From: Sequoia sempervirens
Lineage: Eukaryota > Streptophyta > Pinopsida > Cupressales > Cupressaceae
Direction: 5' to 3'
Assembly (NCBI GenBank): GCA_007258455.2
Contig: VDFB02254869.1
Location: forward strand, 248,001-312,000
DNA: 64,000 nt
The first letter of the stretch is position 1. Each line of letters starts with the position of its first letter. This document shows, one piece after another, positions 48,221 to 59,737 of the stretch. The notes beneath the pieces are model-generated. The model did not search any database and was not told the origin of the DNA. It was given only the letters and a program-made list of their open reading frames with translations. Made by a program: the position numbers and the translations under genes.

Positions 48221-49600
48221 AATAAAACAAGTGGTGAAAACCTGGTAAATAGGCGCTACTTGTGATCAAAATAGGCTCCTCCATCTATTAGCTTATGTCT
48301 TGCATTCACTTTTGGCATCATCCATTTATTATCTATCATCTGTAGATATCCATATCATATGAGGGATCATTATGTTTCATCATGGCTTGATGAAATTTGT
48401 ACATATCTTTTATCCTTAGGTTATGTTTACACTGGGGGAAAAATGTAGAAACATAGACTGAACAAGTGAGGGGCAACAAGCTTTTCGAACATCACAAACA
48501 AACACAAAACAGTTTGCCAAAATACAACAAACATTGCCATATCGAATCAACTACAACATGCTTATTCAATGCCACTTGACATCAAAACAACATGATCTAA
48601 ACAACTATTGAAATGAGAACATCAATGATGACAACTAAGTTGGATGATCTTAATCTGAATAATGTTTGAAATACTTTAAGCAAGATTTGAATGGTTGTTT
48701 GATTTTCTATCATATCTCTGGAGCAATTTGATGATGTACTGAACTAGAAAAGCAAGGAAGGAGTATGATTTTTCTTTGTCTGTTGTTTATGAGGAAATCA
48801 TTAGTACTATGCAAATTGGTTGTGAGACATGCTTTACTACGTATCATGGATGACATTTTGGAATTTTCATGGGAAACGGGTTAACTCTTGTCTGTTTATG
48901 CAAGCAATACTCAGGTCATCTCAATTCAATTATACCTAGATGCTTTTATTAACTTGCTATATTAAAAATCATGAAAGCAATACTCAGGTCATCACTGGTG
49001 CTAACATACCCTTTGATGCTTGTATTAACTTTCAACATTTCAATGCTCTATGATGATACAAAAAGCACAAATAAGCTCTCCAAATGGCAATATTGTATGA
49101 ATGTCCTGCATGGTTAGTATAGATTGCATTCATGTTACAATCTGCATTTTGCATTCATAGAGTTCACAAAAAGCTAGCAAAGTGTCAAATTGTTCATATC
49201 TTTTCACATACATGACTGAGTATATTTTGACATTCACAAAAACATCATTTCATACATTTTTTATACATATTTGCATCAGAAAATTATAAAAATAAATCAT
49301 ACATCATAAACATTCATAAATTGTATTATATATACATTCATTCATCAAATAGATTTCATCTCATAAATCATGTATACATATACATCATAACCATGAAACC
49401 ATCATATCATAACACATCATGTATATAGTAAATAGACGCATTTATCTCATCATAAATCATCGTTGCATTTCATATATCTCAAAAATGAATGTCAAAATGT
49501 ACAAGGATGCCAACTACATATGATATAACATCATCAAAAATGAGACCATCTCAGGGTGTGTACAAATGTCTCAATAGAGTATCACAAAAATATCATCTAC
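48221..49600 (+). other. C region between pol and antisense gene, non-coding
   Basis: Contains GTGGTGAAAACCTGGTAAATAGGCG near 48231 (shared with B), two partly similar stretches with AGCAATACTCAGGTCATC near 48902 and 48976, and CATA-rich simple sequence at 49200-49480. No gene seen. Confidence 0.55.
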
Positions 49601-49606
49601 AATGCA

Positions 49607-51502
49607 CTAGGCAGTGTTATCCTCTGATGGTGTTGGTCTGGGACCTGTACCACCTACACCTAATGGACCTGTACCACCTGCACCTGATGGACCTGTACCA
49701 CCTACCCCTGATGGACTTGCTCCGCCTGTCGCTGATGGCCCTCCTAGAGGTAATGGTTGTGTCACACCCCTGTTGGTAGTACAAGAGTGACTATGAGAAG
49801 ACTATGACTGAGTATAACTCTCTCTCTGCTCAGGTGGAACAACATCATGATATCTAGTCCTATAAAACTTAGCCTCTCAGGTGGCTCTGATCACCTCTCT
49901 CATCATATCACCAGTCAAGGTGCTAGCTGCTACTCTCTATAGATTATCTGCCAAAGCAATGGCCTGCTCACCCCACTGTCTCGCTGCATCCCTCTCAGCA
50001 GTAACTGAAGTCAACTGTCCCTGCAACTATGTAATCAAGACTTGTGCCTGTGCTAGCTGAGTCTGTAAACTCTGTACTATACTTTATAGAGAGGATATCT
50101 AACCTGATACTGCTGGATCTACTGAAGGAGATGGGTTTGTGTGTCACATCCGTGGTCCACCTCTACCACCTCTCCTTCCACCTCTATCACCACCCCTACC
50201 ACCACCACCCCTACCTCCACCCTCCTCATCATCATCTCCCTCCTCATCATCATCTCCTCCACTCTCATCATCATCGCCCTCTGAATCGTCACCCTCTGAA
50301 GCTAAATCTCTCTGTCATCATCTCTGTGCAGCAACAGGAGCAATAAGCTCATCAGGATCAAACATACGTGGTGTAGGATGCTCTAGGATATATTGGCTAT
50401 ACTCTGGTGTCATCCCTGTGTTGAGAACATCAACTCGGTAATCCCACATCATCGCTCCTAAACTGGTGAACTCTACCACTGCTATCTCATATGAAATCTG
50501 TGGACCCCACACTGCAAGCTCTGGATGATGTCGTGCATAAATGGCAGAACCCATAGGCATACCCTGAATCCGACCAAACTGCCAACATACTCGTCTAGCA
50601 AGAAATCTCTCAATAATCCACAGAGTACGCCCAATCAGGTATCTGGACGTACATACATAGGGCATCTCCCTCGCATCCTCTAGCCATGGCTCACAGTCTA
50701 AATATGGTCACCAACATACTGTATCCAAATCATCTAAAAGACGCTGCCAATGCTCTAGTTTGCTTAGTCTCGGTTGAGCAATGTTATGAGCATATCTCCA
50801 TCTGTACAATCGACTAGCTGGTCGCTGTCCTCGAGTCAATGGTCATAAAATAGCAAAGTGCTCCCAAGCCCATATCTATAATAACGAGCATCCAACAACA
50901 AAATTTCGGCCTCTACCATAAACAATATGATGTAACTCATCATATAAGTGAGCAAGCATGCATGTCCCCCATGCATACTGTGTCCCCTGCATCACCATAC
51001 TCTCCAGCACTCAACCCCACCCGATCACGAACCCCTTCGACCTATGGTCGGGGCATAAAACACCTCCAATGAATCCTGCAAGTATAGCTAGTAAAGGTGG
51101 ATATGTATCTGTCATCTCGGCCCATGGGATAAAATATATGGCAATCTGATCATCTCTAAAAATTTGTCTCAAAGCATCAGTGCCTCCAACCTCTTGGCTA
51201 TCAAATACCACTATCTCTCCCATCACTGGGATCCTCAAGATGCGATATACATCCTCAGGGGTCACTGTAATCTCTTCGGTCGGTAAATGAAATGTGTTGG
51301 TGTCACTATGCCACCGCTTTGCAAGTGCTGTCAATAAAGCCCTATTGAGGCGAACCTCAGGCATGTCAAGCAATGAACTCAATCCACACGCATCAATCAC
51401 ATCTTGATCTGACTGTAACAGATGTGGAATCAAACCCCATGTACTCAGGAATTCCTCTCGTGATTGCAAAACACCCAATCTCTCCTGTTGACATATCATC
51501 AA
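49607..51502 (-). pseudogene. C antisense gene: 631-codon plant mobile domain (PMD) protein, in-frame stops only
   Basis: On the minus strand, from ATG at 51502 to a TAG at 49607-49609, every recognisable block is in one frame. The PMD covers roughly residues 1-390: KRWHSDTNTFHLP at 62-74, EITVTPEDVYRIL at 77-89, then WGTCMLAHLYDELHHIVYG and IWAWEH. Residues ~397-450 are Asp/Glu then Gly/Arg-rich (GGGRGGGGRGGDRGG). Residues ~457-557 look like a coiled coil (LQTQLAQAQVLI, LTSVTAERDAARQ). Residues ~589-620 are four GGTGPSGA-like octapeptides. About eleven premature stops (CGA to TGA, CAG to TAG, CAA to TAA) and no frameshift are seen. The gene is convergent with gag-pol. PMD is a plant domain also found in MULE-type transposons and host MAIN-like proteins. 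Antisense extra ORFs with PMD are known in Tat elements; the function is unknown. Confidence 0.8.
49641..49736 (-). repeat. Four 24-bp repeats encoding Gly-rich octapeptides
   Basis: Units start GGACCTGTACCACCT at 49641, 49665 and 49689, with a diverged fourth at 49713. On the minus strand, in the antisense gene frame, they encode GGTGPxGx octapeptides. Confidence 0.85.
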
Positions 51503-51820
51503 AGCAAAATCAATATCAAATCATCACGATTTATCAATCCAATCTAAATATCAAACTGTTTGTTTTTCATTTTCATGGAAGGCAGATAATCAAAATCACA
51601 TTTTTTTTAACAACCTTAGAAGCAAACACATCACCATCAAACTATTTGTTTTTCATCATCATGAAAGCAAATAATTAAAATCATGTTTGTTTTTAACAAC
51701 TTTAGAAGCAAACTTATCAGTTTTATTTGTTTTTAACAACTTTAAAAGCAAATTTATTAGTTATTATTTTTTTTCAACAACTTTGGGAACAAATTTTATT
51801 TATCACAACATCATCCAATC
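51503..51820 (-). other. Upstream region of the C antisense gene
   Basis: AT-rich. A ~50-70-bp element with TTTGTTTTTAACAACTTTAGAAGCAAA is repeated, with variation, about four times between 51595 and 51795. No clear TATA box in the antisense direction was recognised. Confidence 0.5.
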
Positions 51821-52065
51821 ATCAGCGCTACAGAATTCATCATCAGCGCTACAGAATTCATCATCGGCGCTACAAGATCATGGGCGCTATAGAACTAATC
51901 AAAGGTGCTATGAAATTCATTAAGGGTGCTACGAAATCATGGGCACTGTAAAAATTATCAAAGGTGCTGTAAAATCTATTAAATGCGCTATCGAATCATA
52001 TGCGCTAAAAAATTTATCAAATGCACTATGAAAAACTTTAAGGGCGCTAAAACACATCAAATCAC
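51821..52065 (-). repeat. 21-bp array ahead of the C antisense gene
   Basis: Units such as CAGCGCTACAGAATTCATCAT occur in exact 21-bp steps at first and then degenerate (17-21 bp), about eleven in total, with a GCGCTA core. Read on the minus strand the core becomes CTGTAGCGCTG, matching TCCTGTAGCGCTCCTG in the 5' leader array. Confidence 0.85.
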
Positions 52066-52560
52066 ATTTAAAACATCAAAAAATGTGCAACCAACAAAAA
52101 TTTTCAAAAAGCAGGAGTTTCACGGGGTACATACCGTGGGTCCATAGTTTGTTAGCCGCTAATGTCATCAGATGCGCTTGAAACGGTGCTAGTGAATCGG
52201 AAGTGCCATAATTATCAAAGTAGAGCTCAAAATTTACAAATTTTACTAGGTTAAAATGGAAAATGACATTTTTAACCTATTTAAGGGTAAAATTGGTGGA
52301 ATTTTAGCATCTTTTAAAAAACATCAGGGGCAATCTTAGTCATTAACTTGCATTTTACATTTTTCCAGGTCAATTTCTTTACATCATTATTTTCAAACGA
52401 TGAATCGACATCTTTAAAATCATAAAAATTGAAAAATTCCACAAAAATCTAAAAAAAATCAAAAATTCACAAAAATTCAAAATATTATCGATTCATCGTT
52501 TGTGGGGGCATATAACTATCAACATTTTGATAGTCCACATCTAGGGAAAATTTTAAAATT

Positions 52561-52605
52561 CTTTGAAGTAATGCATAAAACACATCACTTCAAAGAGGGG
52601 CAAAA
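52561..52605 (+). other. Hairpin abutting the polypurine tract of C
   Basis: CTTTGAAGT (52561-52569) pairs perfectly with ACTTCAAAG (52587-52595). The tract AAAGAGGGGCAAAA ends at 52605, directly before the LTR start at 52606. Same placement as in B, with different stem sequence. Confidence 0.8.
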
Positions 52606-53796
52606 TGTATACACCTAAAAATGGTCACATCACATTATCTGGTAATTAATTAAATATTTTTAATATTTAATTAAAATCTTCGAATTCCATCTGTGTATAA
52701 ATAAATTTAAATAATTTATTTATATTTGTTCATTCTTTCATTTTGATTAAACAAATAAGTTTATTTAATCATTTTTCTTATTAATTTCTTAATTAATTAA
52801 ATAAACGTTATGATTTATTTATATTAATTATCAATAATCCTGGTTTGAATATTTTATTCAAATAAAGATTAAATATTCCTTTCTTCTAAATAAATTCGAT
52901 TCTAATATTCATTCATAATTAAATATTCCAAAAATATTTAATTAAATTCTTCTAATATCTATTCACAATTAAATATCTCAAAATATTTAATTAATTATTC
53001 TAAAGTCACATCATAATTAAATATTCCAAAATATTTAATCTTCCATAGTTCTAAAAATCAAAAATCAAACTCAATAAATGAAATTAAATAAATTTATTTA
53101 TTTAATTAATTTGGGGATTATCTTCAACAGCCGTGAAGCAAACTGCCGAAACAAAAAAAATAAATTCTTCTGTTCTCGTGCAGGCTTGTTCCCATGGGTT
53201 GAAGACAAGGCTCCATTTTTCTCTCCAACCTCCCAACATTATCCATCTTCCTCTCAACCTCTCCATCTCTCACCTTTCAATTCTACCAGACAATCTCACA
53301 GCCGTTGATCTTTGCCAGCCAGGATTTTGCCTGAGAAAAACTATAAATAGGACTGTCGAGTCCTTTAAATCATATAGAAGCTTTCAGCAGGAAAATTATA
53401 GTCAATTTACAATAGCATAAGCCTTTTTAGCATTCACAATATTTTTATTTCATAGCAATAGAATCATGGCATATCATAGCATATCCATAGCATCCTCCAT
53501 TTACAGCCCCTGTGCATAATTCATAGCCCCTGTGCATATCCATCAGCATTTTCACCTTCACTAGCATATAGGATAGAACTTCCTTTGCAAACTCATTCTA
53601 CAGATTGCCATTTGGAGAAGCTAAGCTTACACAATCTGAGAGTAGTAGCTTCGAACAAATCTCTGAAGATAGAGAAAGATGGAATGCTTCCAAAGATTTC
53701 CTGCTTATTTTAATTTGCATTTCAAATTTCTTTAGTTTAAAGTTCCATCATTTATGTTTATTGTTTTCATTTTTATTACATATTAACATATACACA
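52606..53796 (+). repeat. 3' LTR of element C
   Basis: Same length as the 5' LTR (1191 bp), with a TATA box at 53342-53349. It ends ACACA at 53796 and is followed by the ACTTC target duplication and the rest of the B LTR. Confidence 0.9.
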
Positions 53797-54112
53797 ACTT
53801 CAAGGCCATTTTATGCATATATTAGGCTTTCTTCATATTTGCATACTTGCATTGTGTAGCTTTTTGATAGAATCCTTCAACATTTGCTTAGGACATTGGC
53901 ACTATCATAGGTTGCTCATCACAAATATGAGGGCACACATAATATTGCAACAAATAGAGAGGGTGCAATGGAGATTAATCATGGAGGTTGAAGACATTGG
54001 GTGAGATCTCTCCTTGTTTTCATGTTTTGTACTCCTTTGTTCTTCATTGCTTTGCTTTGGGTTATCTTATTTATGCTCTAATCTGCTAACCTAGGTTTTT
54101 TCCTAAGCTACA
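53797..54112 (+). repeat. 3' LTR of B, right part
   Basis: Resumes the B LTR at ACTTCAAGGCCATTTTATGC and ends CCTAAGCTACA. It keeps the GGTTATCTTATTTATG segment missing from the 5' LTR near 16811. Confidence 0.9.
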
Positions 54113-55160
54113 AAAAGTATTTAAAGTAGCCCATGACTTGCCCTTGGTGGGCCACTGGGTTATTTCAAAACTTACAAGAAATTTAGTGACTCAACGGTGA
54201 CATGCTCTAATATGTTAGGGAATGTTCCATTTACCAATAAAACAAAATAGAAATTTCATTTCAAGTAGGAATATTACAACTCTCGTCAATTCTTGATGTC
54301 TTGACATATTTCATCATGGGAATTCCTAATGTCAAAGGTAAGGACTATCTATATATGGTTGTGGATAGACTCACCAACTATGCACACTTCTTTTTCATTT
54401 ACTCATATTATAAGGTATCCTAAGTTGCTAAAGTGTTCTTTAAGGAATTTTTTAGGCTTCCTAGATTTTCTAAGAGCATTGTGATATATAGAGATAGTAG
54501 GTTCTTGAGATTATTTTGGAAATATATCTTCTATCTAGCAAGAACTAAACTCATGCCAAACACTAGCTACCACCTCCAAATGGATGAAAAAAAAGATGGT
54601 AAACAAATGGGTGGAAGGCTAACTAAGCAACTATATAGTAGACCAACATAAGGCATTGAAAAAATGCCTTCACCTGGGGGAGCACTACTATAATACTACT
54701 CATCACCTATCCATTGGGATGGCACCCTTAATGGAATTATATGGTTACGAAGACAACATTTTGTTTGACCTTGTATTTCCTAATAGTAGGGTCCCAAGGG
54801 TGAGTGACCTAATGCAATAGGGCTAAGATATCTTGAAATTACTCAAAAATAATCTCCAATAGGTGCAAATAGAGCAAAAGATGTATGTTTATCACCATCA
54901 TATGGAGAAAAGCTTTGAAATAAGAGTGTTGGTGTTTGTTTGATTGCAATCTTACAAGCAATCCTCCCTAAAGGAAAGACAAATTAAAAATCTTAAGACT
55001 TATATGAGCTCTAAAAGATCTTGAGGTGGGTAGATGAGGTAGCCTATGAATTATAGATATCAAAGGAAAGTAAATTCCATTAGTTCTCTCTAATGCCTTC
55101 TCATTTGCGGCCTGAAGATCTCTTGATATCGACATGTTTTTTGAAAACATATTAGGGGAT
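54113..55160 (+). pseudogene. Element D pol, right half: integrase (chromovirus-like gypsy)
   Basis: Right of the AAAAG duplication, reading resumes with KVAHDLPLVGHW, the zinc-finger region of a gypsy integrase. KGKDYLYMVVDRLTNYAHFF near 54335-54395 is the core start, IYRDSRFLRLFWKYIF near 54487-54534 the second catalytic block, and a segment with STTHHLS-like wording (YNTTHHLSIGMAPLMELYGYE near 54690-54752) the end of the core. Further on, QIEQKMYVYHHHMEKSFEIR near 54867-54927 and QSSLKERQIKNLK match the C-terminal domain of chromovirus-type integrases. Stops and frameshifts are abundant. No chromodomain could be recognised past 55160. Confidence 0.75.
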
Positions 55161-57296
55161 GCATAGCTAGTGCTTGTGCTTGTTGATTTGGGGGTTGATC
55201 ATTGTTTCAACTTCATTGTTTTCATTGTTAGCCTTGGTTGTGGCTTATGTTATTTCTTTGCATGGTGTGTTTGGACCACTTGAATTTTTAAAGATGTGAT
55301 TCCTCAACATGTCAACTATTGGTGTTTTTTACGCATTGAGATTTGTGCTTGGAAATGTGTCAAGTCCATTGTGAGGACTAGATGTTTTTTCGTTATGCGG
55401 TATTTCTTGAAATGCATATGTGATGTTTATATGCTTGACTTATCATAATGCTTTAGTTCATGGATATGTGTATTAATATTTACGTTGTGATTAAATTCTA
55501 TCAAGATTATATGACCTTTAGATGCACTGATTTACATTTTATGATGTTGTACTCAATTGGGTGATTATGCTATGCTTCAGCTACTATATATTGAGTAGGT
55601 ATGCTTGACATGTGTGTTGAGTGGTTATAGGTACAAGGTTATTTCTCCACTAGATTATGCAGGTCTAAATTATTTCCCAATGGTGGTTATTTCGAAGATC
55701 TTACATTGGAACTCCTTTTATGTTATTCCTCGATTGTACTCAAATTGAGTATGGTATGTGTCATGTTTGACCTTGTGTTAACAGCGATCTAAATAGGAGA
55801 CAATTCTAGGGTCCATCTATTGTGAGTTACTAATAAATGTCTGATTTGATTAATGATTTAATTACCTTGATTGATCCTTAATGAATTTCTAGGAATGAAA
55901 TAATTGCATTATGTTATCTAATGAAATATTTTTGTGTGTTGGGAAAAAGGGGAAAAATAAAATAAAATTGCTTAAATTTTAGAAAATCCCTTAGATTGGG
56001 AATGCATATTTATACTTGATTTAATCATCTTTTCAAATTTAATGCAAATGAATTAATGTTACATGATTCAATTTTACTCAATTGCATTAGGAAAAAGGAA
56101 TGAGAAAAATGAGTAAAAATAAAATTAAAAAAATAGAAAAATATATAATAGATAAAAAGGTTAAAAGGGAAAATAGAAAGTTTGTTTTCATAATTTCATA
56201 TTTTGGAAGAAAAATGCTCTCCAAAATGTTTATAATAATTATTATATAACTTATTTAAGAGTTAAGGTAGCTACAAGCCAATTACTCATAACCCAATACA
56301 CACTATAAGGTTAGGAGCATAACATACCACTAGAGCTAGGAGATCTCTTGGACATATTATTTCTACTTTGTGATAGGAATGTTCTATCTTTTATCTATAG
56401 TTAACCTTGTTATTTTATGTGAGGTATTGGTACTTGGGTTCACCACACAACTCGTAAATTCCCTTTCGATGGGTTTTTTGGAACAAGTGTGTTTGTCCTG
56501 TTTGCAAATTCCTTGTGCGATTTTACTTATGTGAGTGTCATTGTTATTAAGTTTTTTTAATTTGTGAGGTGCTCAAGTATTCTATGTTTATTTTAAGTGC
56601 TTGCTTTATCTGTACTTGTAGTTTCATTATGTGTGTTTGCCTATATATTTAAATATGTTGATATTGTTAGGTTTTGATACTTGCCTTGTGCAAAGATTAA
56701 GATGCATGTAGTATGGGATGCTTGCAGTCCTACCTTGGGAATGTGCTCTCAAGACGGAATAGAGCATCATGTCAAGAGAGATTTTGTAGTATGAGATGCA
56801 AGAAGCAATTCATGTTGATGTTGTATGTGGCCTTGGATGTGTTGTACTAAGTCACATCTTATAAAGTTGAAAAGATTTGTAGCTTTTGTTGATGGTCATA
56901 TTTGACTTGTTCACATCCTTGCATTCATATGTGTATTAGATGTTGGAAAAGGATGTGGTGAATTATTGATTAGTTTGAAATGATTATTTAGCACATGTTT
57001 ATTATTGAAATTAGAAATCAAATATTAGTGTGCAATGGGTATGTCGAAGAAGTGTTGAAGGTCAATTAGGATAAATTTTGGTGTTATGTTTGCATACATT
57101 TATGCAGTACATGAGTTCAATTGGTAGGAAATTTAGGAAATGGTGTTTTTTGTGAAATAAATGTCTCAATGGAGAAGTGATAGCTTCAAATCCACTATGC
57201 ATCCACTTATAGGGATCCAAACATGATTGAAATAAAACCTCTAAATCAAGAAGATAAACATGCTCCATTACCAAAAGGCTCATGTTATGTTTGAAA

Positions 57297-58518
57297 TAAG
57301 TAGAGAGGGAGAGAGAGAGAGAGGGAGAGATAGGGATAGAAAGAGGGAGAGATAGACGGGGTAAGAGAGAGAGAGGGGGGTAAGGAGATGGATATAGAGA
57401 GGAAGATAGAGATAGAGATGGAGATAGAGAAAGAGAAGGAGATGGATATGGAAAGAAGGAGAGGAGAGGGAGAGATAAAGAGAGAGAGGGACAAGGATAG
57501 ATAGAGATGGAAGAGATCAATATATAGAGGGATAGAGAGAGGGACACATGTATAGCAATAAATGTTGGGAGAAGAAAATAGAAAAATAGATGAGGATAGA
57601 ATGAGAGAGGAATATGGGGGAAAATAGATAGAGAGATATAGGTAGAGGGAGAGATAAATATATAGAGAGAGAGGGAGAGGGAGAGAGGATGATACAAAGA
57701 GATATAGAGGAAGAGGTAGATGGAGATATAGAGATATAGATCTGGTGAGATAGAGTGATAGAGAGATAAGTATATAAGGAGATATAGAGGAGGAGAGGGA
57801 GAGAAAGACAAAGAGATCAAAAAAAATAGAGAATTATAGATAGGTAAATAGAGATAAAGAGAGGGAGAGATAAATAGGTGGAGATAGAGAAAGGGAGAAA
57901 GAAGTAGGGGGAGATAGAGATATATGAGAAGAGAAAGAGAGAGATAGAGAAATATGGGAAGAGAAAGAGAGATATATATGCGAAGAGAAATGGAGAGAGT
58001 TATGGAGTAAGAGAGATAGATAGGGGGATAGGGAGAGAGTGAGGGAGGGAGAGATGGGGAGAGATAGAGAAAGGGGGGAGATTGAGAGAGAGGGAGGGAG
58101 AGAAAGGGAGAGAGATAGGTAGAGGAGAGATAGAGAAGAGGGGGAGAGAGGAAGAGAGGAAGAGAGAGAAGAGCAGAGAGATACGTAGAAGAGGGAGAGA
58201 AAGAAGAGGGGGATAAAGGGAGAGAGAAAGAAGAATATGGGGGAGAGAGGGAGAGATAGCTCAATAAATATAGAGGGAGAGGAAGAGAAATAGAAAGGGG
58301 GTGATATAGAGAGATAGAGAAGATAGTGAAAGAGATCGAGAGATAGTGAAACAAGTAGAAAAATATATGGATAGAAATAGATAGAGAGGACTGAGAGGGG
58401 GATAAAGAGAGAAATAGAGATAGAGATATAGATTAGGAGAGATAGAGATATAGCTCTATAGATAGAGAGGGGGAGAAGGAGTGACATAGATAGTGGGATA
58501 CATAGAGAGATAGAGAGC
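57297..58518 (+). repeat. GA/GATA-rich polypurine block, unit 1
   Basis: Over 1.2 kb of almost pure A/G with occasional T on the plus strand, built from GAGAGA, GGGAGA and GATAGA. The order of variants is shared with units 2 and 3, showing descent from one ancestral block rather than independent microsatellite growth. The long minus-strand open frames (57062-58354) reflect lack of stops in CT repeats. Confidence 0.9.
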
Positions 58519-59737
58519 GGACTTATGTTATTTCTTTGCATGGTGTGTTTGGACCAGTTGCATGTTTCAAGATGTGATTCCTCAACATGTCAACTATTGG
58601 TGTTTTGTATGCATTGAGATTCCTGTTTGGAAATATGTCAAGTCCCTTGTGAGAACTTGATGTTTTTCATTATGCAGTATTTATCAAAATGTATGTCATG
58701 TTTATATGCTTGACTTATCATAATGCTTTAGTTCATAGATATGTGTATTAATATTTATGTTGTGATTAAATGCTATCAAGATTATATGACCTTTAGATGC
58801 ACTGATTTAAATTTTATGATTTTCTCCTCAATTGCGTGATTATGCTATGCTTCAACTACTATATATTGAGTAGATATGCTTGACATGTGTGTTAAGTGGT
58901 TATAGGTACAAGGTTATTTCTCCACTAGATTAGGCAGGTCTAAATTATTTCCCAATGGTGGTTATTTTGAAGATCTCACATTCGATCTCCTTTTATGTTA
59001 TTCCTCAATTGTACTTGAATTGAGTATGGTATGTGTCATGTTTGATCCTATGTTAATTGGGATCTAAATAGGAGACAATTCTAGGGTCCATCTATGTTGA
59101 TATTGTAATTTTTTGATACTTTCCTTGTGCAAATATTAGGATGCATGTAGTATGGGATGCTTGCAGTCCTACCTTGTGCATGTGCTCTCAAGAAGGCATA
59201 TATCATCATGTGAACAGGTCTTTTGTAGTATGATATGCAAGGACAAATTAATTTCAATGTTATATATGGCCTTGCATGTGTTGTACTAAGTCAAATCTTA
59301 TAAATTTGAAAAGACCTATAGCTTTTGTTGATGGTCATATTTGGCTTGTTCACATTCTTGCATTCATATATGTATTAGATGTTGGAAAACTATATGGTGA
59401 ATTATTGATTAGTTTGAAATGATTATTTGGAATGTGTCTATTATTTAAATTAGAAATTGCATCTTAGTGTGCAATGGGTATGTCAAAAAAGTGTTGAAGG
59501 TCAACTAGGATAAATTGTTGTGTTATGTTTCCATACATTTTTGTAGTACATGGGGTCAATTGCTAGACTATTTAGCAAATGATTTTTTTTGTGACACAAA
59601 GGTCTCAATGGAGAAGTGATAGCTTCAAATCAACTATGCATCCACTTACAGGGATCCAAACATGATTGAAATAAAACCTATGAATTAGGAAGATAATCAA
59701 GCTCCATTACCAATAGGCTCATGTTATATTTGAAATA

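Larger units (their letters stand above)
37830..53796 (+). mobile_element. Tat-type Ty3/gypsy retrotransposon C, 16 kb, nested in the B 3' LTR
   Basis: It has equal-length 1191-bp LTRs with about 35 mismatches and no indels by eye, and begins TGTATACACC and ends ACACA. The target duplication is ACTTT (37825-37829) and ACTTC (53797-53801), and uninterrupted B LTR copies carry a single ACTTC at this point. Inside are a 21-bp leader array, a gag-pol of 2310 codons in one frame, a convergent antisense PMD gene, a second inverted 21-bp array, a hairpin and a polypurine tract. It is related to B throughout, and the LTR starts are similar (TGTAGACACATAAAA against TGTATACACCTAAAA). Confidence 0.92.
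15714..54112 (+). mobile_element. Giant Ty3/gypsy Tat-type retrotransposon B (contains nested element C)
   Basis: Its LTRs (15714-16847; 36972-37829 plus 53797-54112) start TGTAG and end CTACA and are bounded by AAAAG target duplications. The interrupted gene D resumes on the far side. Excluding nested C, B is about 22.4 kb. It contains a long rearranged leader, gag-pol at 21247-29306 with two RNase H domains, an antisense plant-mobile-domain gene near 34100-35940, repeat arrays at both ends, a hairpin and a polypurine tract. The LTRs differ visibly (about 6 changes in the first 94 bases), so B is older than C. Multiple frameshifts and stops make it non-autonomous now. Confidence 0.9.

Noticed and set aside
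50044..50441. Plus-strand Pro/His/Ser-rich open frames
   Set aside because: Shadows of the acidic and Gly/Arg-rich tail of the antisense PMD gene.
51821..52065. CRISPR-like array
   Set aside because: Units are contiguous 21-bp repeats without unique spacers, in a plant retrotransposon context.
57062..58541. Long minus-strand open frames (430 and 235 codons) of Ser/Leu/Pro/Ile/Tyr repeats, and similar ones in 59678-60706 and 62373-63560
   Set aside because: They are translations of CT-rich complement of GA/GATA repeats, which rarely contain stops in any frame. Several overlapping frames are open at once and no domain is visible.
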